Positions 1 to 8,996 are shown, counted from the stretch's first letter. The stretch is 19,399 nucleotides of DNA from DAISJM01 sp036821485 (GCA_036821485.1 DAISJM010000052.1:1-19399), one strand, 5' to 3'. Notes: a model not told the origin generated them from the letters alone. Numbers and translations: made by a program.

Positions 1-2
1 GC

Positions 3-1865
3 GACATGGCTGCAGCAGTGGCTCACGCGCTCGAAGACGGCACGCATCTTGCCGTCGAGGCCGGCACAGGGGTTGGCAAGAGCTTCGCCTACCTGGTCCC
101 TCTCATTCTCGGCTCACTCGCGAGAAATATCCAGGTCGTGGTCTCCACCTATACGATCTCGCTGCAGGAGCAACTCATTCTGAAGGATATTCCCTTCTTG
201 CAGCAGCACATGGGCCGTTCATTCAAGGCAGTACTCGTAAAGGGCCGGAGCAATTACCTCTGCCGGAGACGGCTTGCCCGGGCACGCAAAATGAGCCGCG
301 ATCTGTTCCAGGCGGAAGAAGAGGACGATATCGAGCGTATCCGGGTCTGGGCCGACACGACCACCGACGGCAGCCTGCAAAGCATGGAAACCCAGCCCTC
401 CCGTGGCGCGTGGACCCACGTTTGCGCGGAGCATGGGAACTGCCTCGGTCGCAAGTGCCCGGAGCACAAGACGTGCTTCCTCATGCGGGCGCGCAGCCAG
501 ATGCGCGATGCAAATGTACTCGTCGTCAACCACCACCTCCTGTTCTCTGAGCTCGCGCTACGGGCGCACGGCGCAGCTTTCCTGCCGGCCTACCGCGTGG
601 TGGTGCTCGACGAAGCGCATATGATGGAGAACGTTGCCTCGGAACATCTCGGCCTGAGGCTTTCTCACTATGCGTTCGATCACTGGATGCGGCGGCTCTA
701 TGTGCCGGAGAACAGCAAGGGCCTGTTGCATGCGCTTCGTGAAGGAAAGCTGGCCCACGAACTGACGCAGCTCCGCGAACAAGTCGAGCAGCTCTACGAC
801 GAAGTGCGCAAGTGGGCTCACTTGAACGACCAGCAATCGCAGCGCGTTGTCACCGAGCCGCTGTCCATCCAAACGCCGGTACTGGAGACGCTTCAGAGCA
901 TAACCAACGGCCTGCGCGCATTGGCAGAAAAGACAACGGATGAGGATTTGCAGTCGGAGCTGAAGGCCGTCCGCCATCACGGCTGCGAGATGCGCGACAT
1001 GCTCGAATCCTTTTTGAAGCAGTCGCTCGAAGACCAGGTCTATTGGATCGAGCGCGAAGGCCGCCGCCGCCAACAGACCGTACTGTACTCCGCCCCGATC
1101 GAAGTCGCGCCCCTTCTGTCCAAGGTCTTCTTTTCCTCCATGGAAAGCGTGATCATGACCAGCGCCACGCTGGCCGTCGGCGAGAATCTCGATTACTTCA
1201 AAATGCGTGTCGGAGCAGGGGAATGCCGCACCGTTCAGTTGGGGTCGCCATTCAACTTCACCCGGCAGATGCGCCTGATGATTCCGGAAGGCATGCCCGA
1301 ACCCAACGACACCGACGACTTTACCCAAGCCGCCGCGCGCGCCATCGAGCACTTCGTCCGCAAGACATCAGGCCGCGCGTTCGTGCTCTTCACCAGTTCC
1401 GTCATGATGAAGAAGGTGGCCGAACTCATCGGCGGTCGGCTGACGGACGCCGGACTGGATCTCATGGTGCAGGGCACCGGCACGCCACGCCATGTCATGC
1501 TGTCGCGTTTCAAGACGGGGCAGGGGTGCGTACTGTTTGGTCTGGACAGTTTCTGGATGGGCGTGGATGTTCGGGGGGAGGCCCTCAGTAACGTTATCAT
1601 TGCGCGCCTGCCGTTTGCCGTCCCGGATCAGCCGCTTGTCAAAGCACGCATGCAACGTGTGAAGGAGAAGGGCGGCGACCCATTCCGTGATTACTCGCTC
1701 CCGGAAGCCATTCTGAAGTTCCGCCAGGGCGTCGGGCGGCTGATCAGAACAGCAACGGACGAAGGCATCATTGTCGTTCTGGACAATCGTATTGTCACAA
1801 AGTGGTACGGCCGGAAGTTCATCGCATCGATTCCGGAATGCCCCATGGAAATGGTCGAAATCTAG
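3..1865 (+). CDS. dinG: DinG/XPD-family ATP-dependent DNA helicase with Fe-S cluster, 5' end cut by the window
   Basis: Superfamily 2 helicase of the DinG/XPD type, which unwinds DNA 5'-to-3' using ATP. The reading frame is open to the window edge and the usual N-terminal Q-motif region is missing, so the gene very likely starts upstream; the ATG at position 6 is probably internal. Numbering from that ATG, Walker A (EAGTGVGKS) lies near residue 20, the DEAH box at 202-205 and motif III (MTSATLA) near 385. The motif VI region (QGVGRLIR) lies near the C-terminus. Cys86, Cys146, Cys151 and Cys157 have the spacing expected of the DinG/XPD 4Fe-4S ligands (last three x4 and x5 apart); an extra Cys140 is present. 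The gene ends 170 bases before fabZ and shows no functional link to the cluster downstream. I am confident of the family. DinG versus a close paralogue (YoaA-like) cannot be separated here. Confidence 0.9.
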   Translation, partial: DMAAAVAHALEDGTHLAVEAGTGVGKSFAYLVPLILGSLARNIQVVVSTYTISLQEQLILKDIPFLQQHMGRSFKAVLVKGRSNYLCRRRLARARKMSRDLFQAEEEDDIERIRVWADTTTDGSLQSMETQPSRGAWTHVCAEHGNCLGRKCPEHKTCFLMRARSQMRDANVLVVNHHLLFSELALRAHGAAFLPAYRVVVLDEAHMMENVASEHLGLRLSHYAFDHWMRRLYVPENSKGLLHALREGKLAHELTQLREQVEQLYDEVRKWAHLNDQQSQRVVTEPLSIQTPVLETLQSITNGLRALAEKTTDEDLQSELKAVRHHGCEMRDMLESFLKQSLEDQVYWIEREGRRRQQTVLYSAPIEVAPLLSKVFFSSMESVIMTSATLAVGENLDYFKMRVGAGECRTVQLGSPFNFTRQMRLMIPEGMPEPNDTDDFTQAAARAIEHFVRKTSGRAFVLFTSSVMMKKVAELIGGRLTDAGLDLMVQGTGTPRHVMLSRFKTGQGCVLFGLDSFWMGVDVRGEALSNVIIARLPFAVPDQPLVKARMQRVKEKGGDPFRDYSLPEAILKFRQGVGRLIRTATDEGIIVVLDNRIVTKWYGRKFIASIPECPMEMVEI

Positions 1866-2035
1866 GCTGGGGCGTGTATTTGCCCCTGCCATTCGACTCA
1901 TCAATTCCGGTTTTCACCCAGCCCCCTGTTCTGCTATGGTCAGCCAAGTCTTGTAAACCGCCCATGGTTGTGGCGGGATTCTGCGCCCTGTGTTGGGGCT
2001 CATGCAGATCAAGATGACCAACGGAGGATCATGAC

Positions 2036-2467
2036 ATGGCCGCGGTAATGGAAATTGAAGAGATAATGACGATTTTGCCGCATCGTTACCCGATGCTGCT
2101 GGTCGACCGGATCATTGAATCGGACTTCGAGACGAGAATTGTGGGCATCAAGAATCTCACGATCAACGAGCTCTTCTTCCAAGGTCATTTTCCAGGCCAT
2201 CCCGTGATGCCGGGTGTTCTCCAACTGGAAGCCATGGCCCAAGTGGCCGGTATTCTCCTGGGCCGCAAGCTGAAGAGCGCAGGGCAAGTTGCCTACTTTC
2301 TGTCCATTGACAATGCCAAGTTCAGAAAGGTCCTGCAGCCTGGTGACCAGATGCGGATGGAGATCGATTTCGTTAAGGTCCGGCTCGGTATGGCTCGTGT
2401 ACACGGGTGTGTGAAGGTCGATGGCGAATTGGCATGCGAGGCCGACCTCATGTTTGCCTACCGTTAG
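2036..2467 (+). CDS. fabZ: 3-hydroxyacyl-ACP dehydratase FabZ
   Basis: Cytoplasmic hot-dog-fold dehydratase that converts (3R)-hydroxyacyl-ACP to trans-2-enoyl-ACP in fatty acid elongation. It competes with LpxA for the hydroxyacyl-ACP pool. The 143-residue length is typical. The family block GHFPGHPVMPGVL is present at about 50-62, with the expected catalytic pair His51 and Glu65. The N-terminal LPHRYPMLLVDR block is also standard. A GGAGG sits 8 bases before the ATG at 2036; a nearer ATG at 2031 is out of frame and quickly closed, so 2036 is the start. The gene stands alone rather than being fused to lpxC, as it is in some lineages. It is followed after 13 bases by lpxA, suggesting co-transcription. 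The 170-base upstream gap has no convincing promoter or terminator; only a weak 5-bp hairpin near 1958-1976 was seen. Confidence 0.95.
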   Translation: MAAVMEIEEIMTILPHRYPMLLVDRIIESDFETRIVGIKNLTINELFFQGHFPGHPVMPGVLQLEAMAQVAGILLGRKLKSAGQVAYFLSIDNAKFRKVLQPGDQMRMEIDFVKVRLGMARVHGCVKVDGELACEADLMFAYR

Positions 2468-2480
2468 TGAAAGGCTCGAC

Positions 2481-3254
2481 ATGACGAACGTACATCCGAC
2501 GGCGATCATTCATCCCGGCGCAGAACTCGCCGACGGGGTCGAGATCGGCCCCTACAGCGTAGTCGGTCCGAACGTCCGCATCGGCAGTGGCACACGGCTC
2601 ATGGCCCACGTGTTTGTCGATGGATGGACGACCATCGGATCGGACTGTGTCATCTTCCCCTTCGCGAGCATCGGCACACGGACCCAAGACCTGAAGTACA
2701 AAGGTGGACGGCCGCGGGTTGAAATCGGCGACCGCAACACGGTGCGCGAGTATGTGACAGTCAACGCTGCCACGAGTGACGGCGATGTCACCAAGGTCGG
2801 CTCCGATTGCCTCCTCATGGCCTACGTTCATGTTGCCCACGACTGCATCTTGGGCAACGGCGTGATCATGGCCAACGCGGCCACTCTCGCCGGACATGTC
2901 ATCGTCGAGGACATGGCGGGCATCGGCGGCCTCTGCGGCGTGCATCAATTTGTCCGTCTGGGAAAACTCTGCTACACCGGCGGATTCTCGAAGATCACCC
3001 AGGATATTCCGCCCTTCATGATCGCCGACGGCGCGCCGGTGTCGATCCATACGATCAACAGCGTCGGTCTCAAGCGCCGCAGTATCTCCGATGAATCCCA
3101 AGGCCTGCTGAAAAAGGCCTACAAGATTCTTTACCGCGAGAATCTGTCGGTCAGCCAAGCCGTCGAGAAGATCGAGAAGGAACTCCAACCTGTGCCGGAA
3201 ATCAAGTACCTCATCGACTTCATCAAGAACTCAACACGGGGGATAACGAAGTGA
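2481..3254 (+). CDS. lpxA: UDP-N-acetylglucosamine O-acyltransferase LpxA
   Basis: Catalyses the first step of lipid A synthesis, moving a 3-hydroxyacyl chain from ACP to UDP-GlcNAc in the cytoplasm. The 257-residue protein has the expected N-terminal left-handed beta-helix of hexapeptide repeats (residues about 1-190, for example VEIGPYSVVGPNVRIG). It then has a helical C-terminal part beginning after GLKRRSIS. The HVAHD motif at 117-121 carries the probable catalytic His120, equivalent to His125 of the E. coli enzyme. The DLKYKG and EIGDRN blocks are also family-typical. The frame is open further upstream (to 2421), but that extension overlaps fabZ and does not resemble LpxA; the ATG at 2481 starts a normal MTNVHPTAIIHP N-terminus. 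Its TGA overlaps the GTG start of gspD by four bases, implying translational coupling. Its presence indicates an LPS-making outer membrane. Confidence 0.95.
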   Translation: MTNVHPTAIIHPGAELADGVEIGPYSVVGPNVRIGSGTRLMAHVFVDGWTTIGSDCVIFPFASIGTRTQDLKYKGGRPRVEIGDRNTVREYVTVNAATSDGDVTKVGSDCLLMAYVHVAHDCILGNGVIMANAATLAGHVIVEDMAGIGGLCGVHQFVRLGKLCYTGGFSKITQDIPPFMIADGAPVSIHTINSVGLKRRSISDESQGLLKKAYKILYRENLSVSQAVEKIEKELQPVPEIKYLIDFIKNSTRGITK

Positions 3255-5191
3255 TCCTGCGCTCCGCCCGGAAATGGACCGTCGCTGCGCTCGTGGCCGT
3301 TGCCCTGCTGCAGGGCGGACCAGGGCGGGCACAATCGGCGCCCGAGACCGAATCCTACGTCAACTTCAGCTTCGACCAGGTCGAGTTGCGCCTTCTCGCG
3401 AAACTGGTGGGCGACATGACCGGCAAGCGTTTTGTGATCGGCGACGGCGTGAACGGGAAAGTCACCGTCGTCACGCCACCCAAGATTCCTGTCAGCGAGG
3501 TCTACCCCCTGTTCCTGACCGTCCTCGAATCGAGCGGCTTCTCTGTCATGGAGCAGGATGGCACCTATCGCGTTGTACCCCTGCCTGAGCGCGCCGTGTC
3601 CGCGGCGCCCGTTGTGGGCGTGGAGGAATCAACGCCAACCGAGGGTGTCATCACCAAAGTAATCCGTGTAGAAAACATCAGCGCCCTGGAACTTCGCAAA
3701 ATTCTTGAACCCATGGTGCGAGGCGGCAAGGCCGGCGCCTTGGCGGCCTTTGGCCCGACAAACCACCTCATCATCACCGACACGGCCGAGAACATCCGGC
3801 GCATGGAACAGATTATTGCTGAACTCGACCGTCCCGGTGCTGCCCGCGTGGCGGAGTTCGTCAAACTGAAGAATGCTTCCGCAGAAGAGGTCGCAGCCCA
3901 GTTGGGCGCAGCCATTCAGGGATCCACCACGGCGGACAAGGCGCTCAGCCGCCACATTCAGCAGGTGGCCGAGGGGGCGGGGGGGATGCCCACCGATGTC
4001 ACCGTCGTTCCGTCGGCTGCAGCGAACAGCCTTGTTATCGTTGGAACGCCCGTTCAGATCGCCGAGATCAAACGCATCATCGAGATGATGGACATTGCCC
4101 CGGACACGGGGAGTGGCCGCTTCAATGCGCTCTTCCTCAAGTACCTCTCCGCCGAGGAGGCCGCGAAGAATCTGAATGCTTTGTTGGCCAAGTCGCTCGA
4201 GAAGGATGCGCGCCAGAAGATATCCATCGAGCCCAACGTCGCCAATAATGCTCTTCTCATCGAATCATCGCCTCAAGACTACGAGATGATTCGTACCCTG
4301 ATCGCCAGCCTTGATCAGGTGCCGCAGCAGGTCATGGTCGAAATCCTCATCGCCGAAGTAAGCGTGGGCAAGAACCTGGACTTCGGAGTCGACTGGGCCA
4401 CGATCGACACCCCGGAGAGCGGCAAGACCACGGCCATTGGGCGATCCCGCCCGGGCGAGAGCGATACGATCATGGATGTTGTTTCCGATGCCGTGTTTCC
4501 CCAAGGCCTGTCCATCGGCATTGCCCAGGGCGTGACCGTCAATGCAAATGGCGAACAGGTTCCCAAGATCCCGTTTCTCGTGCATGCCCTCGCGCAAAAC
4601 CGCGATGTCAACATTCTCTCCAGCGTACCGCTCCGCGCCCAGAACAACACCGAGGCCAAGGTCAGCGTGGTGGAAAACATCCCCCTGTTGCGATCGACGA
4701 TCGAGGGCGGGTCAGGGACGGCACGTGATGTGATTCAAAACATCGATCGTGTCGATGTAGGCATCAAGCTGACCCTCACCCCCCATGTAAACCCCGACCG
4801 CCAAATCACGATGCAGTTGAACCCGAGCATCGAAGCCATTGTTGACGAAGGGCCAACCGGCACACAATTCGCGCCCACAATCGCCAAGAGGGAAGTGTCC
4901 ACGACCGTCACCGTTCCAAATGAATCCACCATTATCATCAGTGGACTGATTCGCGAGGATCGCACCAAGGTGGTGAACAAGGTTCCCATTCTGGGTGATA
5001 TTCCTCTCTTGGGCATGCTGTTTCGCAATACGGTGGACAAGAAACAGCGCACGAACCTTCTTATCTTCGTGACACCACACATTGTCACGGACGCGGCGGA
5101 GGCAGATAAAATGGAAGCGCTGCTCAAAGAGCGCTCCAGGCTGGATGTATCGCCCACCAACGTGTCCGTCCGTGCATCGCAAAGGAAGTAG
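3251..5191 (+). CDS. gspD: Type II secretion system secretin GspD
   Basis: Outer-membrane multimeric secretin that forms the exit channel of the type II secretion system. A signal peptide is visible at residues 1-28 (hydrophobic AALVAVALL, ending near GRAQS). It is followed by an N0 domain at about 34-110 and three N1-N3 ring domains at about 131-365, each with the NALLI/NSLVI/NHLII strand pattern. The secretin beta-domain runs from about 357 to 625 and includes the hallmark VPILGDIPLLGMLF near 578-591. No AMIN domain is present, which argues against PilQ. The tail after the secretin domain is short, so no pilotin-binding S-domain is obvious. It starts with GTG, overlapping the lpxA stop; the purine-rich stretch upstream is only a weak ribosome site, consistent with coupling to lpxA. 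gspE follows after three bases. Confidence 0.93.
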   Translation: MILRSARKWTVAALVAVALLQGGPGRAQSAPETESYVNFSFDQVELRLLAKLVGDMTGKRFVIGDGVNGKVTVVTPPKIPVSEVYPLFLTVLESSGFSVMEQDGTYRVVPLPERAVSAAPVVGVEESTPTEGVITKVIRVENISALELRKILEPMVRGGKAGALAAFGPTNHLIITDTAENIRRMEQIIAELDRPGAARVAEFVKLKNASAEEVAAQLGAAIQGSTTADKALSRHIQQVAEGAGGMPTDVTVVPSAAANSLVIVGTPVQIAEIKRIIEMMDIAPDTGSGRFNALFLKYLSAEEAAKNLNALLAKSLEKDARQKISIEPNVANNALLIESSPQDYEMIRTLIASLDQVPQQVMVEILIAEVSVGKNLDFGVDWATIDTPESGKTTAIGRSRPGESDTIMDVVSDAVFPQGLSIGIAQGVTVNANGEQVPKIPFLVHALAQNRDVNILSSVPLRAQNNTEAKVSVVENIPLLRSTIEGGSGTARDVIQNIDRVDVGIKLTLTPHVNPDRQITMQLNPSIEAIVDEGPTGTQFAPTIAKREVSTTVTVPNESTIIISGLIREDRTKVVNKVPILGDIPLLGMLFRNTVDKKQRTNLLIFVTPHIVTDAAEADKMEALLKERSRLDVSPTNVSVRASQRK

Positions 5192-5194
5192 ACC

Positions 5195-6901
5195 ATGCTG
5201 CTCGGCGAGATTCTTGTCCGTCAAGGCAAGCTGACATCGGAGCAGCTCGCGACGGCGCTGGAGCAGCAACGTAGTTCGACGCCCCATTCCTCGCTTGGCA
5301 GTCTCCTGGTTGAACGGGGCATCGTTACAGAAACCGATATCCTGACTGCCCTGGCAGAGCAGTACGGTTTCGACGTCCTACCGGTGGTGGGCGACGACGT
5401 GTTTGATGCCTCACTCGTGGCCAAGCTTCCGGTCGAGTGGTCCCGGACGCAAGGCATGCTGCCCATCCGCTGGAAGGGCCGGCCCGCCGTGCTCACGTCG
5501 GACCCCTCAGCCTTTGCCGCGCGCGACGACCTTGCCGTGCTGCTGCGGTGTGAGCTCGACACGGTGCTCGCACCGCGCTCCGAAATCGCCAAGGCCATCG
5601 AACGCTTCTACTACCAGCGGCAGGAATCCGCCGAGGATCTCCTGCGGGACATGGAGACGGATCGCCCCACACCCGCCGAGCCCCGGCGGGCTACCTCCGA
5701 CGATCTTCTGCGAATCGCGGATCAGGCCCCCGTCACACAACTCGTGAACGTGATTTTGCTTGAGGCCTTGAAGGCGCGCGCATCGGATGTACACGTGGAG
5801 CCCTATGAGAAGACCCTGCGCGTTCGCTATCGCATTGATGGTCTCCTCTATGAGCAGGCATCGCCGCCGAAAGACCTCGAAGCCGCACTCGTATCGCGAT
5901 TGAAAGTCATGGCTCATCTCGACATCGCGGAGAAGCGCCTTCCACAGGACGGCACGGCGCGCGTGAGGGTGGGGGATCGCGAAATCGATATCCGCGTTTC
6001 CACGATACCCGTCGCAGAGGGCGAACGTGTTGTGCTGCGTCTTCTCCATCGGGAGTCGGCGCTTCTGCCGCTTGAGCAACTCGGCATGCCGGACGACATT
6101 CTCACATCGTTCCGGTCTATTTTGCGGGAACCCAACGGAGTCGTCCTCGTCACGGGACCCACGGGCAGCGGCAAGACAACCACGCTCTACGCGGCGCTCC
6201 AGGAACTGGACACGCGCCATGCGAATGTTCTGACGATCGAGGACCCCGTTGAGTATCAGCTGCCCAATATCGGCCAGATGCAGGTGAAGCCAAAAATCGG
6301 TCTCACTTTCGCACAGGGTCTGCGTCACATTCTTCGACAGGACCCTGATGTCATCCTGGTGGGTGAGACGCGTGATCACGAAACGGCCGAGATTGTCATC
6401 CGCGCATCACTTACCGGCCACCTGGTCTTCAGCACCCTTCATACCAACGATGCACCGGGCGCCGTCATTCGCTTTCTCGATATGGGCATGGAGCCTTATC
6501 TCATTGCCTCGGCCATCAAGGCCTCGCTGGCTCAACGGCTCGTGAGAACGCTGTGTCCCGCCTGTAAAGCTGAGGTTGCTGCGGATTCGCCATCCCTGGC
6601 GGCACTCGGCCGCCTCGCAGACCGCGTCCGCGGACGCACCACCTGGAAGGCCGTGGGGTGCAGCCAATGCCTTGGCGGATACCGGGGCCGGACGGGCATC
6701 TACGAATTCATGCTGGCGGGGCCTGCACTGCAGGAGGGTATCCGGTCTCACCTCAGCGCACAGGAATTCAGGCAGCAGGCACTTCAGCTCGGCATGAGAA
6801 CCCTGCTCGACAATGCCGTCGAGAAGGCTCTCCAAGGCATAACGAGTATGGAGGAAGTCATGCGCGCAGTGGGCCAGTCGAGTGACGGCACGTCCGTATG
6901 A
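5195..6901 (+). CDS. gspE: Type II secretion system assembly ATPase GspE
   Basis: Hexameric cytoplasmic ATPase that powers pseudopilus assembly. The N-terminal part (about 1-140, starting LLGEILVRQGKL) is a MshEN/GspE-N type domain, and the C-terminal half is the T2SS/T4P ATPase domain. Walker A GPTGSGKTTT lies at about 321-330. The Walker B region ILVGETRD lies near 386-393, followed by a His box (LVFSTLHTNDA). A tetracysteine zinc motif is formed by CPAC at 454-457 and CSQC at 489-492. The 568-residue length is normal for GspE. It lies between the secretin and the platform protein, the classical D-E-F order. Its stop overlaps the gspF ATG by four bases (ATGA). PilB is similar in these motifs; the neighbouring secretin without AMIN domains favours GspE. 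Confidence 0.93.
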   Translation: MLLGEILVRQGKLTSEQLATALEQQRSSTPHSSLGSLLVERGIVTETDILTALAEQYGFDVLPVVGDDVFDASLVAKLPVEWSRTQGMLPIRWKGRPAVLTSDPSAFAARDDLAVLLRCELDTVLAPRSEIAKAIERFYYQRQESAEDLLRDMETDRPTPAEPRRATSDDLLRIADQAPVTQLVNVILLEALKARASDVHVEPYEKTLRVRYRIDGLLYEQASPPKDLEAALVSRLKVMAHLDIAEKRLPQDGTARVRVGDREIDIRVSTIPVAEGERVVLRLLHRESALLPLEQLGMPDDILTSFRSILREPNGVVLVTGPTGSGKTTTLYAALQELDTRHANVLTIEDPVEYQLPNIGQMQVKPKIGLTFAQGLRHILRQDPDVILVGETRDHETAEIVIRASLTGHLVFSTLHTNDAPGAVIRFLDMGMEPYLIASAIKASLAQRLVRTLCPACKAEVAADSPSLAALGRLADRVRGRTTWKAVGCSQCLGGYRGRTGIYEFMLAGPALQEGIRSHLSAQEFRQQALQLGMRTLLDNAVEKALQGITSMEEVMRAVGQSSDGTSV

Positions 6902-8109
6902 GGACCTATGAGTACAAAGGCTTCGATGGCACCGGTCGCGCGCTTCGGGGCCTGATTGAGGCGCTTGACCTCAAGGATGCCCGCGAGCGCCTGTCGTCGC
7001 GCGGCGTAATGGCCGAGATGGTGCAGGCCACCCACGATCAACCCACCACCGCCCGCCACCCTTGGCGTGAGAGTTTCGGACTCGATGCGCGTGCCATGCT
7101 CTACAGGGAACTCGGAGCATTGCTTCACTCCGGGCTTCCTCTCGCCCAGGCACTCGATGTGTTGATCGCCGTGCCTGAGCTCGGAGAGCAGCGCGGCCGC
7201 GTCGCCGCCGCGCGCGACCGCCTGCGTGAGGGTTCCTCTTTGGCGGCCGCTCTGCAATCCATGGCACAATCCATATCGGCTTACGAGGTGGCCATCATCG
7301 AAGCCGGCGAGAAGACCGGGGCCTTGGACACCGTCCTCGACCGCCTCGCGTCGTTTCTTGAGGAGCAAATTCGACTGCGCGACAAGATCCAGTCATCGCT
7401 CATTTACCCGGCCATCGTTTTCAGCCTCTCCATCGTCATTGGCCTCTTCATGATGGGGTTGATGATTCCCCGCATCAGCCGCCTGCTGACCGAGTCCTCC
7501 ATCCCGCTGCCCGTAATTACGCGCTTGATGATGGCCTTGGGCAAGGGCCTCCTTCCGTTCGCGGCGATTGCCGCGCTTCTCATCCTCGGATTGGTCCTGG
7601 GTATCCGCCACGCGATACGAAACAACCCGGCCACTCGTGCAGCGTGGAGTTCCTATCTCTTTCGCATTCCGTTTGTGTGCCGCCCGTACACAGCACTTGT
7701 CAACCTGCGCTTCACCCGCACCTTGACGCTGCTGATGGAAGGCGGCGTGCCGTTGGTCGATGGCCTTCCGCTGGCCGCGAGGGCCACAGGCAGCAGTTGG
7801 ATTGCCGCGCTCGGGATGCGCGCAGCAGAGGGGATTCGCCATGGCCGCAGCGTGGCCGACGCCGTACGCTCCATACCCCCCTTGGGGGAATCGCTGCCCC
7901 TGTGGATTCAGGCAGGCGAGGCCAGCGGAAAGCTCGAAAGCCTGCTGCAAAATGCCGGCGATCGTTTCCAACAGCAGTGGGAAAGGCAAATCTCGCGCGC
8001 CGTGGCCGTGGTGGAACCCATTCTGATTTTGGCTGTCGGTGGGTTTGTGCTGCTGGTCGCGCTGTCGGTACTGCTGCCAATCCTCTCGCTGAACCAGATG
8101 ATTCGCTGA
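6898..8109 (+). CDS. gspF: Type II secretion system inner-membrane platform protein GspF
   Basis: Polytopic inner-membrane protein at the centre of the type II secretion assembly platform, the partner of GspE. The 403 residues contain two T2SSF repeats (about 70-193 and 272-395). Each begins with the family pattern: GALLHSGLPLAQALDVL in the first, LMEGGVPLVDGLPLA in the second. Three hydrophobic segments are visible near 164-190, 212-240 and 366-395. The N-terminus MRTYEYKGFDGTGRALRG is typical of GspF/PilC. The ATG overlaps the gspE stop. It is the last gene of the cluster: no pseudopilin (gspG-K) or gspC/L/M gene follows. The next gene, phoU, converges only 12 bases away with no clear terminator between them. 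Confidence 0.92.
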   Translation: MRTYEYKGFDGTGRALRGLIEALDLKDARERLSSRGVMAEMVQATHDQPTTARHPWRESFGLDARAMLYRELGALLHSGLPLAQALDVLIAVPELGEQRGRVAAARDRLREGSSLAAALQSMAQSISAYEVAIIEAGEKTGALDTVLDRLASFLEEQIRLRDKIQSSLIYPAIVFSLSIVIGLFMMGLMIPRISRLLTESSIPLPVITRLMMALGKGLLPFAAIAALLILGLVLGIRHAIRNNPATRAAWSSYLFRIPFVCRPYTALVNLRFTRTLTLLMEGGVPLVDGLPLAARATGSSWIAALGMRAAEGIRHGRSVADAVRSIPPLGESLPLWIQAGEASGKLESLLQNAGDRFQQQWERQISRAVAVVEPILILAVGGFVLLVALSVLLPILSLNQMIR

Positions 8110-8121
8110 CCCGCCCGAGCG

Positions 8122-8808
8122 CTAGGCCTTGATGCCGTCCTGCGGCCTTTTGAACTCCCGGCCGTGCCGTACAATCCTGCCTTCGATCATGTATAGAACA
8201 TCCTCGGCGATGTTCGTGGCGTGATCAGCAATCCGCTCGAGGTAGCGCGAGATGGAGAGCAGCGCGATCAGCGAGTCGAGATGCTCGGGATGCTCGCGAA
8301 TCATATCCTTCACCTGGTCGTACATCTGCCGGTTGATGGCATCCACTTCATCGTCCATGCCGCACACGGAACGTGCAAGCGCAGCGTCCATGTTAACCAA
8401 TGCGTCGAGACTCTTGCGAAACATGTTCTGCGTCTTCTCGGCCAACCCGTTGAGATCGAAGGGAACAGCGATCGCAGGCCGAGCATTCAAGAACTGGGCC
8501 CGCTGCCCGATATTGACGGCCAGATCGCCGATCCGCTCCAGGTCATTGTTCAACTTCAGCACCGCGACAATGTATCGAAGATCGACTGCCACAGGTTGAT
8601 GCAGTGCCAGTATCTTCAGGCACTCTTCCTCCACATCGATTTCAGCCTGATCAATCTCGACATCCTTTTCTATCACTTCTTCCGCAAGAACCGTGTCGCG
8701 CGCCTCGACAGCCTTCAATGCCTGTCGAAGATCCTTCTCTACCGTTGCCGAAAGCGACAACACCAGTTTCTTGAGCCGTTCTACTTCACGCTGAAGATGA
8801 ATGGGCAT
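8122..8808 (-). CDS. phoU: Phosphate transport regulator PhoU
   Basis: Cytoplasmic all-helical protein that links the Pst transporter to the PhoR/PhoB two-component system and damps Pho signalling when phosphate is plentiful. The 228 residues form two PhoU three-helix repeats. Each carries the metal-binding pattern: LNNDLERIGDLAVNI in the first repeat and SRYLERIADHATNIAEDV in the second. The length is typical. The ATG at 8808 has AGGAG 8 bases upstream. It is divergent from pstS1 across a 188-base intergenic region instead of closing the pst operon as in E. coli, so a shared control region could set both. It is convergent with gspF. Confidence 0.95.
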   Translation of the reverse strand: MPIHLQREVERLKKLVLSLSATVEKDLRQALKAVEARDTVLAEEVIEKDVEIDQAEIDVEEECLKILALHQPVAVDLRYIVAVLKLNNDLERIGDLAVNIGQRAQFLNARPAIAVPFDLNGLAEKTQNMFRKSLDALVNMDAALARSVCGMDDEVDAINRQMYDQVKDMIREHPEHLDSLIALLSISRYLERIADHATNIAEDVLYMIEGRIVRHGREFKRPQDGIKA

Positions 8809-8903
8809 GACATGATCTCCTCTCGCACGACACCAGCCTCACACCATCACATAAGAACACAAACCAACTCCGTGCAAGGGCAATTCGTATACGGCCACCA
8901 TTT

Positions 8904-8932
8904 CTAACACGATCCTAACACGACCCTAATGT
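8904..8932 (+). promoter_or_regulatory. Candidate Pho box upstream of pstS1
   Basis: Three 7-base direct repeats start at 8904, 8915 and 8926: CTAACAC, CTAACAC and CTAATGT, spaced exactly 11 bases apart. An 11-base period of 6-7-base half-sites is the known geometry of PhoB/PhoP operators, for example E. coli CTGTCAT repeats and Bacillus TTAACA-type repeats. The site ends 64 bases before the pstS1 ATG. A possible -10-like stretch (TATTCCTAAT, 8941-8950) follows at suitable distance. A further CTAATTG lies at 8946, but two bases off the period. The site sits between divergent phoU and pstS1 and could affect both. Assignment to PhoB is an inference from geometry and gene context. Confidence 0.65.
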
Positions 8933-8996
8933 CTCCGGAATATTCCTAATTGATTGTGAACGTGTTCCTGACAAGAGAACCAATAGGGAGGGTCCA

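Noticed and set aside
558..1352. Long antisense open frame opposite the helicase gene
   Set aside because: No recognisable domain; the opposite strand is a clear DinG-type helicase, and long antisense frames are common at this GC content.
1958..1976. CCGCC/GGCGG hairpin in the fabZ leader
   Set aside because: Only five base pairs with a nine-base loop and no T-run; expected by chance at this base composition.
5507..6379. Long antisense open frame opposite gspE
   Set aside because: The sense frame has all GspE motifs; the antisense protein has no signal or family feature.
3251..8109. Type IV pilus pilQ-pilB-pilC instead of gspD-E-F
   Set aside because: The secretin has N0-N3 domains and no AMIN domain, and the order D-E-F is the classical type II arrangement. 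The E and F proteins alone could not decide it.
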